This document shows positions 42,568-50,441 of a stretch of DNA of 64,000 nucleotides, piece by piece. The DNA lies in assembly GCF_012932425.1 (NCBI RefSeq), contig NZ_JAAIII010000001.1, positions 186,001 to 250,000 of the forward strand. The letters run 5' to 3'. Each line of letters starts with the position of its first letter. Position 1 is the stretch's first letter. This stretch comes from Bifidobacterium oedipodis (GTDB lineage: Bacteria > Actinomycetota > Actinomycetes > Actinomycetales > Bifidobacteriaceae). The notes under the pieces were generated by a model that ran no database searches, was not told where the DNA came from, and saw only the letters and a program-made list of their open reading frames with translations. Position numbers and translations under genes: made by a program.

Positions 42568-43545
42568 ATGACCGATATCACCACCAAATCCGACGGGTAT
42601 GCCGTCGAAACCCTGCCCGGTCAGGAGCGCTATGTCGCCCCGATCGAGGAAACACCTTTGCAAAGCGTCGACTCCGTCGACGAAAACGCCCCTGCCACCA
42701 GCATGTGGGCCGATGCGTGGCGTACGCTGCGCCGCAACCCGCTGTTCATCATCTCCGGACTGCTGATTCTGTTCATCATCGTGGTGGCCATCGCGCCGGG
42801 GCTGTTCACCAAGCAGGATCCGAACGCCTGCGACCTGGCCAATTCGCTGAGCCCCGCCTCTGACGGGCATCCCTTCGGCTATGACCTGCAGGGCTGCGAC
42901 GTGTACACGCGTGTGGTGTACGGCACCCGCACCTCGCTGTCCGTGGGCATTCTCTCCACACTGCTTGTGGTGATCCTCGGCACGCTGATCGGTTCCGTGG
43001 CCGGCTTCTTCGGCGGCTGGCTTGACGCGGTGCTCTCCCGCATCACCGATATCTTCTTCGCTTTGCCGATGCTGCTCGGTGCCATCGTGGTGCTGCAGAT
43101 GTTCAAGACCTCCAAGTCCATCTGGAAAATCGTGCTTGTGCTGGCTCTGTTCGGATGGGTGGGCGTGGCCCGTATCGCCCGAAGCGCCGTTATGGAATCC
43201 AAGAATCTGGAATTCAACACGGCCTCCACTGCACTGGGCTCCACTCCGGCACGTAACCTGTTCCGCCACATCCTGCCGAATTCCTTGGCCCCGATCATCG
43301 TGATCGGCACCACGTCGCTGGCCTCCTACATTGTGGCGGAGGCTACGCTGAGCTTCCTGGGCGTCGGCCTACCCACCACCACGGTGAGCTGGGGCGGCGA
43401 TATCTCCAGCGCCCAGACGAACCTTCAGACCGATCCGCTCGTACTGTTCTACCCAGCCGCTGCATTGGCCATCACCGTGCTGGCCTTCATCATGATGGGC
43501 GACGCCGTCAAGGACGCCCTCGACCCGAAGAGCCGTACGGCCTGA
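42568..43545 (+). CDS. oppC: Oligopeptide ABC permease OppC
   Basis: 325 residues with a ~45-residue hydrophilic N-terminal tail, six helices, and the family's L-G-T-D-x-x-G region as F-G-Y-D-L-Q-G-C-D. Pairs with OppB. GGAGG lies 10 bases upstream. The spacing to oppB is 20 bases. Confidence 0.95.
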   Translation: MTDITTKSDGYAVETLPGQERYVAPIEETPLQSVDSVDENAPATSMWADAWRTLRRNPLFIISGLLILFIIVVAIAPGLFTKQDPNACDLANSLSPASDGHPFGYDLQGCDVYTRVVYGTRTSLSVGILSTLLVVILGTLIGSVAGFFGGWLDAVLSRITDIFFALPMLLGAIVVLQMFKTSKSIWKIVLVLALFGWVGVARIARSAVMESKNLEFNTASTALGSTPARNLFRHILPNSLAPIIVIGTTSLASYIVAEATLSFLGVGLPTTTVSWGGDISSAQTNLQTDPLVLFYPAAALAITVLAFIMMGDAVKDALDPKSRTA

Positions 43546-43566
43546 GCGAGGGAGTAAGGAAACATT

Positions 43567-45582
43567 ATGACTGAGAACGTCAACTCCGATCTGCGCGCCA
43601 TGCAGAAGGAACATGGGCCGCTGCTGGAAGTGAGCCACTTGGCCATCGACTTCACCACGGATACCGGCAAGGCCGTGCATGCCGTGCGTGATTCGTCCTT
43701 CTCGGTGTACCCCGGACAGTGGGTGGCCATCGTGGGCGAATCCGGTTCAGGCAAGTCCACCTCCGCTATGGCTGTGCTGGGCCTGTTGCCTGGCACCGGC
43801 CACGTGGTCGGCGGCTCCATCAAACTCGACGGCAAGGAAATCGCCGGTGCCAAGCAGTCCGAATTCGACAAGCTGCGTGGCACCAAGATGGGTCTGGTGC
43901 CGCAGGACCCCATGAGCAACCTGAACCCCGTGTGGCGTATCGGCACGCAGGTCAAGGAAGCACTGAAGGCCAACAATATGGACGTCGCCCATGAAAAGCG
44001 TTCCTCTCTGGCCAAGGCACTGGCCGCAGGTGAGGCCGCAGTGCAACTCAAGGGCAATGATGATGAGACCTTCCTCGGCTCCAAGGAACTGCCTGAGCTG
44101 ATGGATGCGGCCAAGAAGGCCCTGAACGCAGCTGGCGTGACCGGCGAGGCCTTCGACAAGGCTGTAGCCGGCTTCGAAAGCGAATGGGTTCCGGGTTCCG
44201 AAACCCGTTGGCGTGTGGCCGATGACCTCATCAAGGCAGGCGTGGCCAGCGAACAGGCATGGAGCATTGCCAAAAAGTATGTGCTTGGCGCCACCATGGA
44301 CGATCGCATCGCCGGCCTGCTGTCCGAAGCCGGTCTGCCCGATGCCGCCACCCGCGCCCGTCAGTATCCGCACGAGTTCTCCGGCGGTATGCGCCAGCGT
44401 GCACTGATTGCCATCGGTCTGGCCTGCCGCCCTGATCTGCTTATCGCCGACGAGCCCACTTCCGCTCTGGACGTGACCGTGCAGAAGCGCATCCTCGACC
44501 ACCTGCGCATGCTCACCGACAATCTCGGAACGGCAGTGCTGTTCATCACCCACGACTTGGGCCTGGCCGCCGAGCGCGCCCAGCATATCGTGGTGATGTA
44601 CAAGGGCCAGGTCGTCGAATCTGGTCCCTCCCTTGAAGTGCTGCAGCACCCCCAGCACCCGTACACCAAGCGTCTGGTGGCCGCAGCGCCCTCCCTGGCG
44701 TCCCAGCGTCTGATCTCCGCGCATGAGCGCGGCGAAAACGTTGACGCTCTGCTCGAGCACAAGGTGGCCGGTGAAGCCGCACTGGACAAGAGCGAGCACA
44801 TCATCACCGTGGATCATCTGGTGCGCGAATTCAAGCTGCCACGCAAGAAGGAGATGTTCAAGGCCGTCGATGATGTGTCGTTCTCCGTCAAGCGCGGCAC
44901 TACGCTGGCCATCGTGGGCGAATCCGGCTCCGGCAAGTCCACCGTGGCGAACATGGTACTGCACCTGCTTCAACCCACGTCCGGCAAGGTGTTCTATGAG
45001 GGCCGCGACACATCCACCTTCAACGCCAAGGATCTGCTGAACTTCCGCCGCCATGTGCAGCCGGTGTTCCAGAACCCCTACGGCTCGCTTGACCCGATGT
45101 ATTCGATCTACCGTTCCATTGAGGAGCCGTTGCGCATCCACAAGATCGGTGACAATAAGAGCCGTGAAAAGCGTGTACGCGAACTGCTTGACATGGTGGA
45201 GATGCCGCAGTCCGTTATGGGCCGTTACCCCAACGAGCTGTCCGGCGGCCAGCGTCAGCGCATCGCCATCGCACGAGCCATGGCGCTTGATCCCGACGTG
45301 ATCGTATGCGACGAGGCTGTCTCCGCCCTGGATGTGCTGGTGCAGGATCAGGTGCTGCGCCTGCTCAACGACCTGCAGGCCGAAAAGGGACTGAGCTACC
45401 TGTTCATCACCCACGATCTTGCAGTGGTGCGTCAGATCGCCGACGAAGTGGTGGTGATGCAGCACGGTCGTCTGGTCGAACACGCCACCACCGACGAGGT
45501 CTTCAACAATCCGAAGATGCAGTACACGCGCGACCTGCTTGACGCCATTCCCGGCGGTAAGCTCCAGCTTGGCCTCGACTAA
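43567..45582 (+). CDS. oppD: Oligopeptide ABC transporter, fused OppD-OppF ATPase
   Basis: 671 residues with two full ABC domains. Domain 1: G-E-S-G-S-G-K-S-T at about 62 and F-S-G-G-M-R-Q-R. Domain 2: G-E-S-G-S-G-K-S-T at about 453 and L-S-G-G-Q-R-Q-R. Domain 1 has a roughly 100-residue insert before its signature (A-N-N-M-D to A-S-E-Q-A), larger than in plain OppD. It powers OppBC. Follows oppC by 21 bases. Paralogue of the partial gene at 1-1050. Confidence 0.95.
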   Translation: MTENVNSDLRAMQKEHGPLLEVSHLAIDFTTDTGKAVHAVRDSSFSVYPGQWVAIVGESGSGKSTSAMAVLGLLPGTGHVVGGSIKLDGKEIAGAKQSEFDKLRGTKMGLVPQDPMSNLNPVWRIGTQVKEALKANNMDVAHEKRSSLAKALAAGEAAVQLKGNDDETFLGSKELPELMDAAKKALNAAGVTGEAFDKAVAGFESEWVPGSETRWRVADDLIKAGVASEQAWSIAKKYVLGATMDDRIAGLLSEAGLPDAATRARQYPHEFSGGMRQRALIAIGLACRPDLLIADEPTSALDVTVQKRILDHLRMLTDNLGTAVLFITHDLGLAAERAQHIVVMYKGQVVESGPSLEVLQHPQHPYTKRLVAAAPSLASQRLISAHERGENVDALLEHKVAGEAALDKSEHIITVDHLVREFKLPRKKEMFKAVDDVSFSVKRGTTLAIVGESGSGKSTVANMVLHLLQPTSGKVFYEGRDTSTFNAKDLLNFRRHVQPVFQNPYGSLDPMYSIYRSIEEPLRIHKIGDNKSREKRVRELLDMVEMPQSVMGRYPNELSGGQRQRIAIARAMALDPDVIVCDEAVSALDVLVQDQVLRLLNDLQAEKGLSYLFITHDLAVVRQIADEVVVMQHGRLVEHATTDEVFNNPKMQYTRDLLDAIPGGKLQLGLD

Positions 45583-45622
45583 AGCTGATTCAAGCTGACT
45601 GCCTGTATCACGTTGTGATATC

Positions 45623-45655
45623 AAGAAACCCGACCTGTAAACGGTCGGGTTTCTT
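45623..45655 (+). terminator. opp operon terminator
   Basis: AAGAAACCCGACC and GGTCGGGTTTCTT form a 13-bp perfect stem, loop of seven. T-rich right arm. It lies 40 bases after the fused ATPase gene. Confidence 0.85.
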
Positions 45656-45690
45656 CGTTACTGGACGAGAGCGACGTAACCGCCCGCTGC

Positions 45691-45696
45691 TATGGT
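45691..45696 (+). promoter_or_regulatory. -10 box of exonuclease III gene, leaderless arrangement
   Basis: TATGGT ends 8 bases before ATG 45705. There is no AGGAGG-like site between them. Confidence 0.45.
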
Positions 45697-45704
45697 CGTG
45701 AACC

Positions 45705-46565
45705 ATGACCATCACCATTACGACTTCGAATGTGAACGGCATCCGCGCAGCCAAGCGCAAAGGCATCGACGAATGGGTCGGCAAGAACACCCCCGACGTG
45801 TGGTGCATGCAGGAGGTGCGCGCCCCACAGGATCAGATCGATCCGATTTTCGAAGGATTCGCCTTCGAATATGCCACAGCCGGCAAAATCACCTCCCCGG
45901 ATGGACTGCACTGCGCCAACGAGGTATGTCGTGTGAAAGGGCGTGCCGGTGTCGGCTTACTGACCGACCTGCCGGTTACCGCGACACGCTACGGACTGCC
46001 GGGATTGGACGAGGACGTGGATTCCGGTCGATGGGTCGAGACGGACGTCACCACTCCGCAAGGCTATGAGATTACCGTCGCATGCGTGTACGTGCATGCC
46101 GGCAATACCGATGACCCGCTGAAAATGGAGCAGAAATACCGTTTTCTCGACACCATGCTTGTACGCTTGGGCCAGCTGCGCGACGAAGCCGCGCACGGTG
46201 GCAAGCAGGCCGTGTTGTGTGGCGACTTCAATATTGCGCACACGCCGTTGGATATCAAAAACGCCAAGGCGAATGAGAAGCACGCCGGCTTTCTGCCCGC
46301 CGAACGCGCCTACGTGGATCGCTGGCTGGATGAATACGAATTCGTGGATGTGATGCGCGATCTTGCCGGCGACATCCAAGGCCCCTACACATGGTGGAGC
46401 CAACGCGGACGTGCGTTCGACAATAATGTGGGCTGGCGCATCGACTACCAGTTCGCCACGCCCGAACTGGCCGAAACCGCCCGTGGTTTCGTCATTGACA
46501 AAGCACCCAGCTATGAGGCGCGATGGTCTGACCATGCGCCGTTGACGATTACCTACGAGGTGTGA
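45705..46565 (+). CDS. xth: Exodeoxyribonuclease III family AP endonuclease
   Basis: 286 residues of the DNase-I-like fold. Motifs: N-V-N-G-I-R-A-A near the start, W-C-M-Q-E-V for the metal Glu, G-D-F-N-I-A-H-T centrally and W-S-D-H-A-P-L at the end. Cuts DNA at abasic sites and trims 3' ends in base excision repair. Alone in its transcription unit. Confidence 0.93.
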   Translation: MTITITTSNVNGIRAAKRKGIDEWVGKNTPDVWCMQEVRAPQDQIDPIFEGFAFEYATAGKITSPDGLHCANEVCRVKGRAGVGLLTDLPVTATRYGLPGLDEDVDSGRWVETDVTTPQGYEITVACVYVHAGNTDDPLKMEQKYRFLDTMLVRLGQLRDEAAHGGKQAVLCGDFNIAHTPLDIKNAKANEKHAGFLPAERAYVDRWLDEYEFVDVMRDLAGDIQGPYTWWSQRGRAFDNNVGWRIDYQFATPELAETARGFVIDKAPSYEARWSDHAPLTITYEV

Positions 46566-46657
46566 CGTCAGGAAATTTTCAGCTATTGCGGCTGATAGGT
46601 GCTAGGCTTAGCAAGGTTATAACGTTTGGCCACAGCGTTCGTAAGAAACGAGGAAAC

Positions 46658-47515
46658 ATGGGATTGTTCGGATTCGGCAAGAAAAAGAGCAAGAAGGAAG
46701 CCGAGCCCGCCGTCGAGGCGGTGGATGAGGACGAGGTGGCCGCTGAGACTGCCAATGAGCAGGCCAAGGCCGAAAGCGCCGAAACTACGCTTGCTGAGCC
46801 ATCCAGTGCCTATGAAGGTCGTGGTGACGAGCGCGGTCCGTGGGATGTCGATGACGAGAACGTGCCCGATTACGACGACTATCTGGATCTTGGTGCCTAT
46901 TACCTGCCGTTCATGCAGGGCATCGAACTGCGTATCAAGGCCAACCGCGCCACCCAGACCGTGCTGGGCTCCACCATCACCTTTGGCGGTTCCAGCCTGG
47001 AGATTGAAGCGTTCGCCGCGCCCAAGACCATGGGATTGTGGGATGACGTGCGTGCTGATCTGCTGGAGGCTAACAAGGCTGCCAGCGAAATCGAGGGCGT
47101 GTTTGGCACTGAACTGAGGCTGCCGGTTAACGTCAAGGGCGGCAAGGTTGTCAACACCCGCATTGTTGGCGTTGACGGCCCGCGTTGGATGCTGCGTGGC
47201 ATTTTCTCCGGTAATGCGGCTGTTAACCCCGAACATGACGAGGCCAAGGCTTTGAACCTGTTCTTCTCCGGCATCGTGGTTGAACGTGGCGAGGAACCGC
47301 TCGCTCCGCGCGACCTGATTCCCATGCATCCGCCTGTTGCACCCGCCGAGCGCAAGGCCGCCAAGGCCGCGGCCGAAGCCGCCGCAAACGAGGAGGGCAA
47401 GGAGCATCTCAAGGACATTCCGGACAACAAGCCCAAGGGCCCGCTGAACTACGATCAGCAGACAGAAGTCAAAACCACGCTCGCTCGCGGCCCCATGTTC
47501 TCTGAGGTGCGCTGA
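46658..47515 (+). CDS. DUF3710 family protein
   Basis: 285 residues. The N terminus M-G-L-F-G-F-G-K-K-K-S-K-K is basic, then a long acidic segment to about residue 65, and the DUF3710 core with Y-Y-L-P-F-M-Q-G-I-E-L-R and G-P-R-W-M-L-R-G-I-F-S-G. Widely conserved in actinobacteria, often near dut and DUF3159; function unknown. ATG 46658 follows GAGGAAAC. A Lys/Ala-rich C-terminal tail is likely disordered. Confidence 0.88.
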   Translation: MGLFGFGKKKSKKEAEPAVEAVDEDEVAAETANEQAKAESAETTLAEPSSAYEGRGDERGPWDVDDENVPDYDDYLDLGAYYLPFMQGIELRIKANRATQTVLGSTITFGGSSLEIEAFAAPKTMGLWDDVRADLLEANKAASEIEGVFGTELRLPVNVKGGKVVNTRIVGVDGPRWMLRGIFSGNAAVNPEHDEAKALNLFFSGIVVERGEEPLAPRDLIPMHPPVAPAERKAAKAAAEAAANEEGKEHLKDIPDNKPKGPLNYDQQTEVKTTLARGPMFSEVR

Positions 47516-47560
47516 CCCGGCTTTCCAAAGGAAAGCCACAAGGTCAGCGCACGCGAGGAA

Positions 47561-47585
47561 CTTGGCAGCCCGGTGGGCTGCCAAG
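47561..47585 (+). terminator. Hairpin after DUF3710 gene
   Basis: CTTGGCAGCCC, loop GGT, GGGCTGCCAAG: 11-bp perfect stem without T tract. The 231-base gap to the next gene also holds GGCTTTCC/GGAAAGCC at 47519-47537. Confidence 0.5.
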
Positions 47586-47707
47586 TGACGGAGCTATCCT
47601 TATATCCAAACTGTACCGGCAGCGCACGCGTCAACTAGCGTTCCAGTTGATAGATGCTGGCCCAAGTCCAACCTCACAACAACCCACATCAAGGCCGCAC
47701 GCAAAGT

Positions 47708-47730
47708 CTGACAGTCCAACAAACTGTCAG
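47708..47730. promoter_or_regulatory. Inverted repeat upstream of DUF3159 gene
   Basis: CTGACAGT and ACTGTCAG, an 8-bp perfect dyad with a 7-base spacer, 16 bases before the start codon. Could be an operator or a translation-blocking stem. Nothing further supports a function. Confidence 0.4.
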
Positions 47731-47746
47731 CTACGGAGCCCACTCT

Positions 47747-48505
47747 ATGACAGACAAGAATTCGCAATCACAGCAGCGTACCGGATTGGGCGCTTTGGCC
47801 GGAGCCGGCGAAGCCGATGATTTCTCCGTTATTGATGCCATCGGCGGTCCGCGAGGTGTGATCGAATCCATGCTGCCAGGCGTGGTGTTCGTGGTGCTGT
47901 TTGTTGCCACCAGCAATCTCAATCTCACGATTGGGGTTTCCGCTGTACTTGCCGTGCTTCAGGTGATTGTGCGCCTGATTCAACGCCAATCGGTGATGGG
48001 CGCATTGTCTGGCCTGATTGCTGTGGCCATCTGCCTGATTTGGGCGTGGCAGACGCATGAGGCGCGTAATTACTATATCTACGGTTTTTTGACCAATGCC
48101 GTATACATTGTGTTGCTGTCCGTTTCGCTGCTTGCCCGCGTGCCCGGCTTGGGACTGATGGTGGAATTCATCCGCACCATGCCCACCGAGCATTTGAAGG
48201 CATGGTTTGCCGATTGGATGGGCGACAAAGAGCTCAAACGTGCTTATATGATTATCACCGGCCTATGGGTTGGTTTGTTTGCCCTGCGTTTGATTGTGCA
48301 GGTGCCGTTGTACCTGTCCAATCATGTCGCGGCGCTTGGCGTGGCCAGGCTGGTGATGGGCATCCCATTCTGGGCGTTGGCCATCTGGGTCAGCTATCTG
48401 ATTATCGCCACTCCTATGCATAGGCATAAGATGCGCGCCCGCGAGTCTGAGGCAGCTGCCGCATCGACGAATTCCACGAATCCCATGAATCCGACGGAGG
48501 AATAA
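47747..48505 (+). CDS. DUF3159 family membrane protein
   Basis: 252 residues with six or seven membrane segments, matching the actinobacterial DUF3159 family (paired D-A-I-G-G-P-R-G-V-I-E-S-M-L-P near residue 33). ATG 47747 with GGAG upstream; stop overlaps the next start (TAATG). Role unknown; commonly linked to DUF3710 and to a TRAM-domain RNA methyltransferase, as here. Confidence 0.88.
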   Translation: MTDKNSQSQQRTGLGALAGAGEADDFSVIDAIGGPRGVIESMLPGVVFVVLFVATSNLNLTIGVSAVLAVLQVIVRLIQRQSVMGALSGLIAVAICLIWAWQTHEARNYYIYGFLTNAVYIVLLSVSLLARVPGLGLMVEFIRTMPTEHLKAWFADWMGDKELKRAYMIITGLWVGLFALRLIVQVPLYLSNHVAALGVARLVMGIPFWALAIWVSYLIIATPMHRHKMRARESEAAAASTNSTNPMNPTEE

Positions 48506-49770
48506 TGCGCACTGAGGTTCGCATCGAACGATACGCCGACCAAGGCCGTTGTGTGGCCCATATTGATGGGCGCGTAGTATTCGTACGCTTCGCTTTGCCG
48601 GGCGAACTGGTGCGCATCGAACTTGACGAGCCCTGTGATCGTGACGATCGTTTCTGGACCGGCGAAGTGGTGGAGGTGCTTGAACCCTCTGACGACCGTG
48701 TCGAACCCGCATGGCCGCTTGCCGGGCCCCTGTCCCAAGGCGGGGGAGTGGGCGGTGCCGATTTGGTGCATGTGAGCTTGCCTGGGCAGTTGACATGGAA
48801 GGCCGTCACCGTTTCCGAGCAGATGAATCGCCTGGGGCACGTCGATGTGGCGGTGCCTATCGAGCGTATGCCCGGCGATGAGGAGTCGGGCGGTCTGAAC
48901 TGGCGTACGCGTATTGAAATGATCGCCGATGAACAAGGCAAACCGTCGATGCGTCGACGCGGCACTCATGTGCGCGTGCCCATTGATACCATGCCGCTTG
49001 CCACACGCACTCTACTGGATGTTGCCGAACGCGAACAAGTCTGGGACGGCGGATTCGAGCCTGGTGCACAGATTCGCCTTTCCGTGCCCGAACCGCGGAA
49101 CATTGCTGCACACGAGACGCAGCGTGATAATTTCGCCGTGCTTATCGATGGTGTGCTCAACGCAGGCTCTCAGCTGCTCGACGAACAGGTAACCATCAAT
49201 GGCACGGTGTTCAACTACAAAGTCGATGCCAATGGTTTTTGGCAGATTCATCGTCAGGCACCCATCGCACTGGCAACCCATGTCATTAATCTGGTCAACG
49301 GCGAACTGGACGGCAACATCGCACCCGTGATCTGGGATCTGTATTCCGGCTCTGGCTTGTTTACCCTGCCGCTGGCCACGCTTACCGGTGAACGCACGCG
49401 CATGCTGAGCGTGGAGGGCGCACGCGTAGCTGTCAAGAACGCGCAGCGCAACCTGCGCGCTATGAACCTGAGCGATGTCGATGCTCGCGCCGGCGACGTG
49501 TCCAAAACTTTGGAACGCGTGCCCGCGCATCTGTCCCGCCCGGATGCTGTGGTGCTTGACCCGCCGCGTGCCGGTGCCCGCGCCAAGGTATGCCGGCAGA
49601 TTGCCGAGGCAGGTGCCCGTGTCGTGGTGTATATCGCCTGCGACCCGACCAGTCTCGCCCGTGATACCGCCACGTTGATCGCCGAAGGATACACGCTTAA
49701 GAACATCCGCGCCTTCGATATTTACCCGATGACCCACCACGTGGAAACCGTGGCTTTGTTCACCCGATAA
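48505..49770 (+). CDS. TRAM-domain 5-methyluridine RNA methyltransferase
   Basis: 421 residues. An N-terminal TRAM barrel (about 1-60) precedes a TrmA/RlmD-type methyltransferase: Y-S-G-S-G-L-F-T for SAM, D-P-P-R-A-G, and the catalytic Cys in Y-I-A-C-D-P-T-S-L. It would methylate uridine C5 in tRNA or 23S rRNA. The 4Fe-4S cysteine set of RlmD is not seen. Overlaps DUF3159 by one base. Confidence 0.9.
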   Translation: MRTEVRIERYADQGRCVAHIDGRVVFVRFALPGELVRIELDEPCDRDDRFWTGEVVEVLEPSDDRVEPAWPLAGPLSQGGGVGGADLVHVSLPGQLTWKAVTVSEQMNRLGHVDVAVPIERMPGDEESGGLNWRTRIEMIADEQGKPSMRRRGTHVRVPIDTMPLATRTLLDVAEREQVWDGGFEPGAQIRLSVPEPRNIAAHETQRDNFAVLIDGVLNAGSQLLDEQVTINGTVFNYKVDANGFWQIHRQAPIALATHVINLVNGELDGNIAPVIWDLYSGSGLFTLPLATLTGERTRMLSVEGARVAVKNAQRNLRAMNLSDVDARAGDVSKTLERVPAHLSRPDAVVLDPPRAGARAKVCRQIAEAGARVVVYIACDPTSLARDTATLIAEGYTLKNIRAFDIYPMTHHVETVALFTR

Positions 49771-50355
49771 ATGGTCAGCATGATACGGCGAATGGCAAAG
49801 CATTTGGGATGCGCGGCGGTGGCGCTGTCGATGCTGTCGCTGGCCGCCTGCACTCCGGTTGGCAGGGCGGTGGGTGACACGCAGGATACGATGCCCGAAG
49901 TCGCCCATGATTCAACGCATAAGTCGGATATGGAAATCGGCGTTGTCGGATCTGTGGATTCCTCCGCCGACACGCTGGTGATGGATGCGTTGTCGGACGC
50001 CGAGTTGCAATCCTATTACGCCTCGCTTGACGCTGTGAACGATACAACCGCAACGGCGCAGCAGGCCGTTGACGATTTCGTGGCGCGAGCGGTTGATCTT
50101 GTGCTGATCAGTGGCATCAATGTCACCAACGATAGTCGCGAAGGTTGGGACGCGGTGCTTGACAATGCGCGTCAGGCGGGTATTCCTGTCGTGCTGCTCA
50201 ATCCGGTTAGTCCTCCTGACAATGAGTTGTATTATGCGGCTTCGCTCACCGTGAACGACCGGGCTACGGATGCCACGCCCATTGCTGAGGCTTTGGTGAC
50301 CATCCAGCACGACGAACCGCATGAACGCACCATTATGGTCACCACATTGCACTGA
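49771..50355 (+). CDS. Short lipoprotein resembling a sugar-binding protein N-lobe
   Basis: 194 residues. Lipoprotein signal with lipobox L-A-A-C at about 24-27, then a segment like the N-terminal lobe of periplasmic-binding family 4 (I-G-V-V-G-S through R-Q-A-G-I-P-V-V-L-L-N). The second lobe is missing; family members exceed 300 residues. The ATG abuts the preceding stop and there is no good ribosome site; M at 49780 is an alternative start. Either a truncated remnant or a specialised short form. Confidence 0.65.
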   Translation: MVSMIRRMAKHLGCAAVALSMLSLAACTPVGRAVGDTQDTMPEVAHDSTHKSDMEIGVVGSVDSSADTLVMDALSDAELQSYYASLDAVNDTTATAQQAVDDFVARAVDLVLISGINVTNDSREGWDAVLDNARQAGIPVVLLNPVSPPDNELYYAASLTVNDRATDATPIAEALVTIQHDEPHERTIMVTTLH

Positions 50356-50428
50356 TGCGAGTAATTGATTCGCTCGAATTCAGCAAGTATCCATCTTCGG
50401 AATGACCGTGTATGCGCAACAGGTCGGG

Positions 50429-50434
50429 TAGGGT
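50429..50434 (+). promoter_or_regulatory. -10 box of P-type ATPase gene, leaderless arrangement
   Basis: TAGGGT ends 7 bases before ATG 50442. The nearby GGAAGG leaves one base before the ATG, too close for normal use. Confidence 0.4.
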
Positions 50435-50441
50435 GGAAGGC

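Noticed and set aside
43747..45624. A 625-codon minus-strand frame opposite the fused ATPase gene
   Set aside because: No domain; complementary to a clear double ABC protein.
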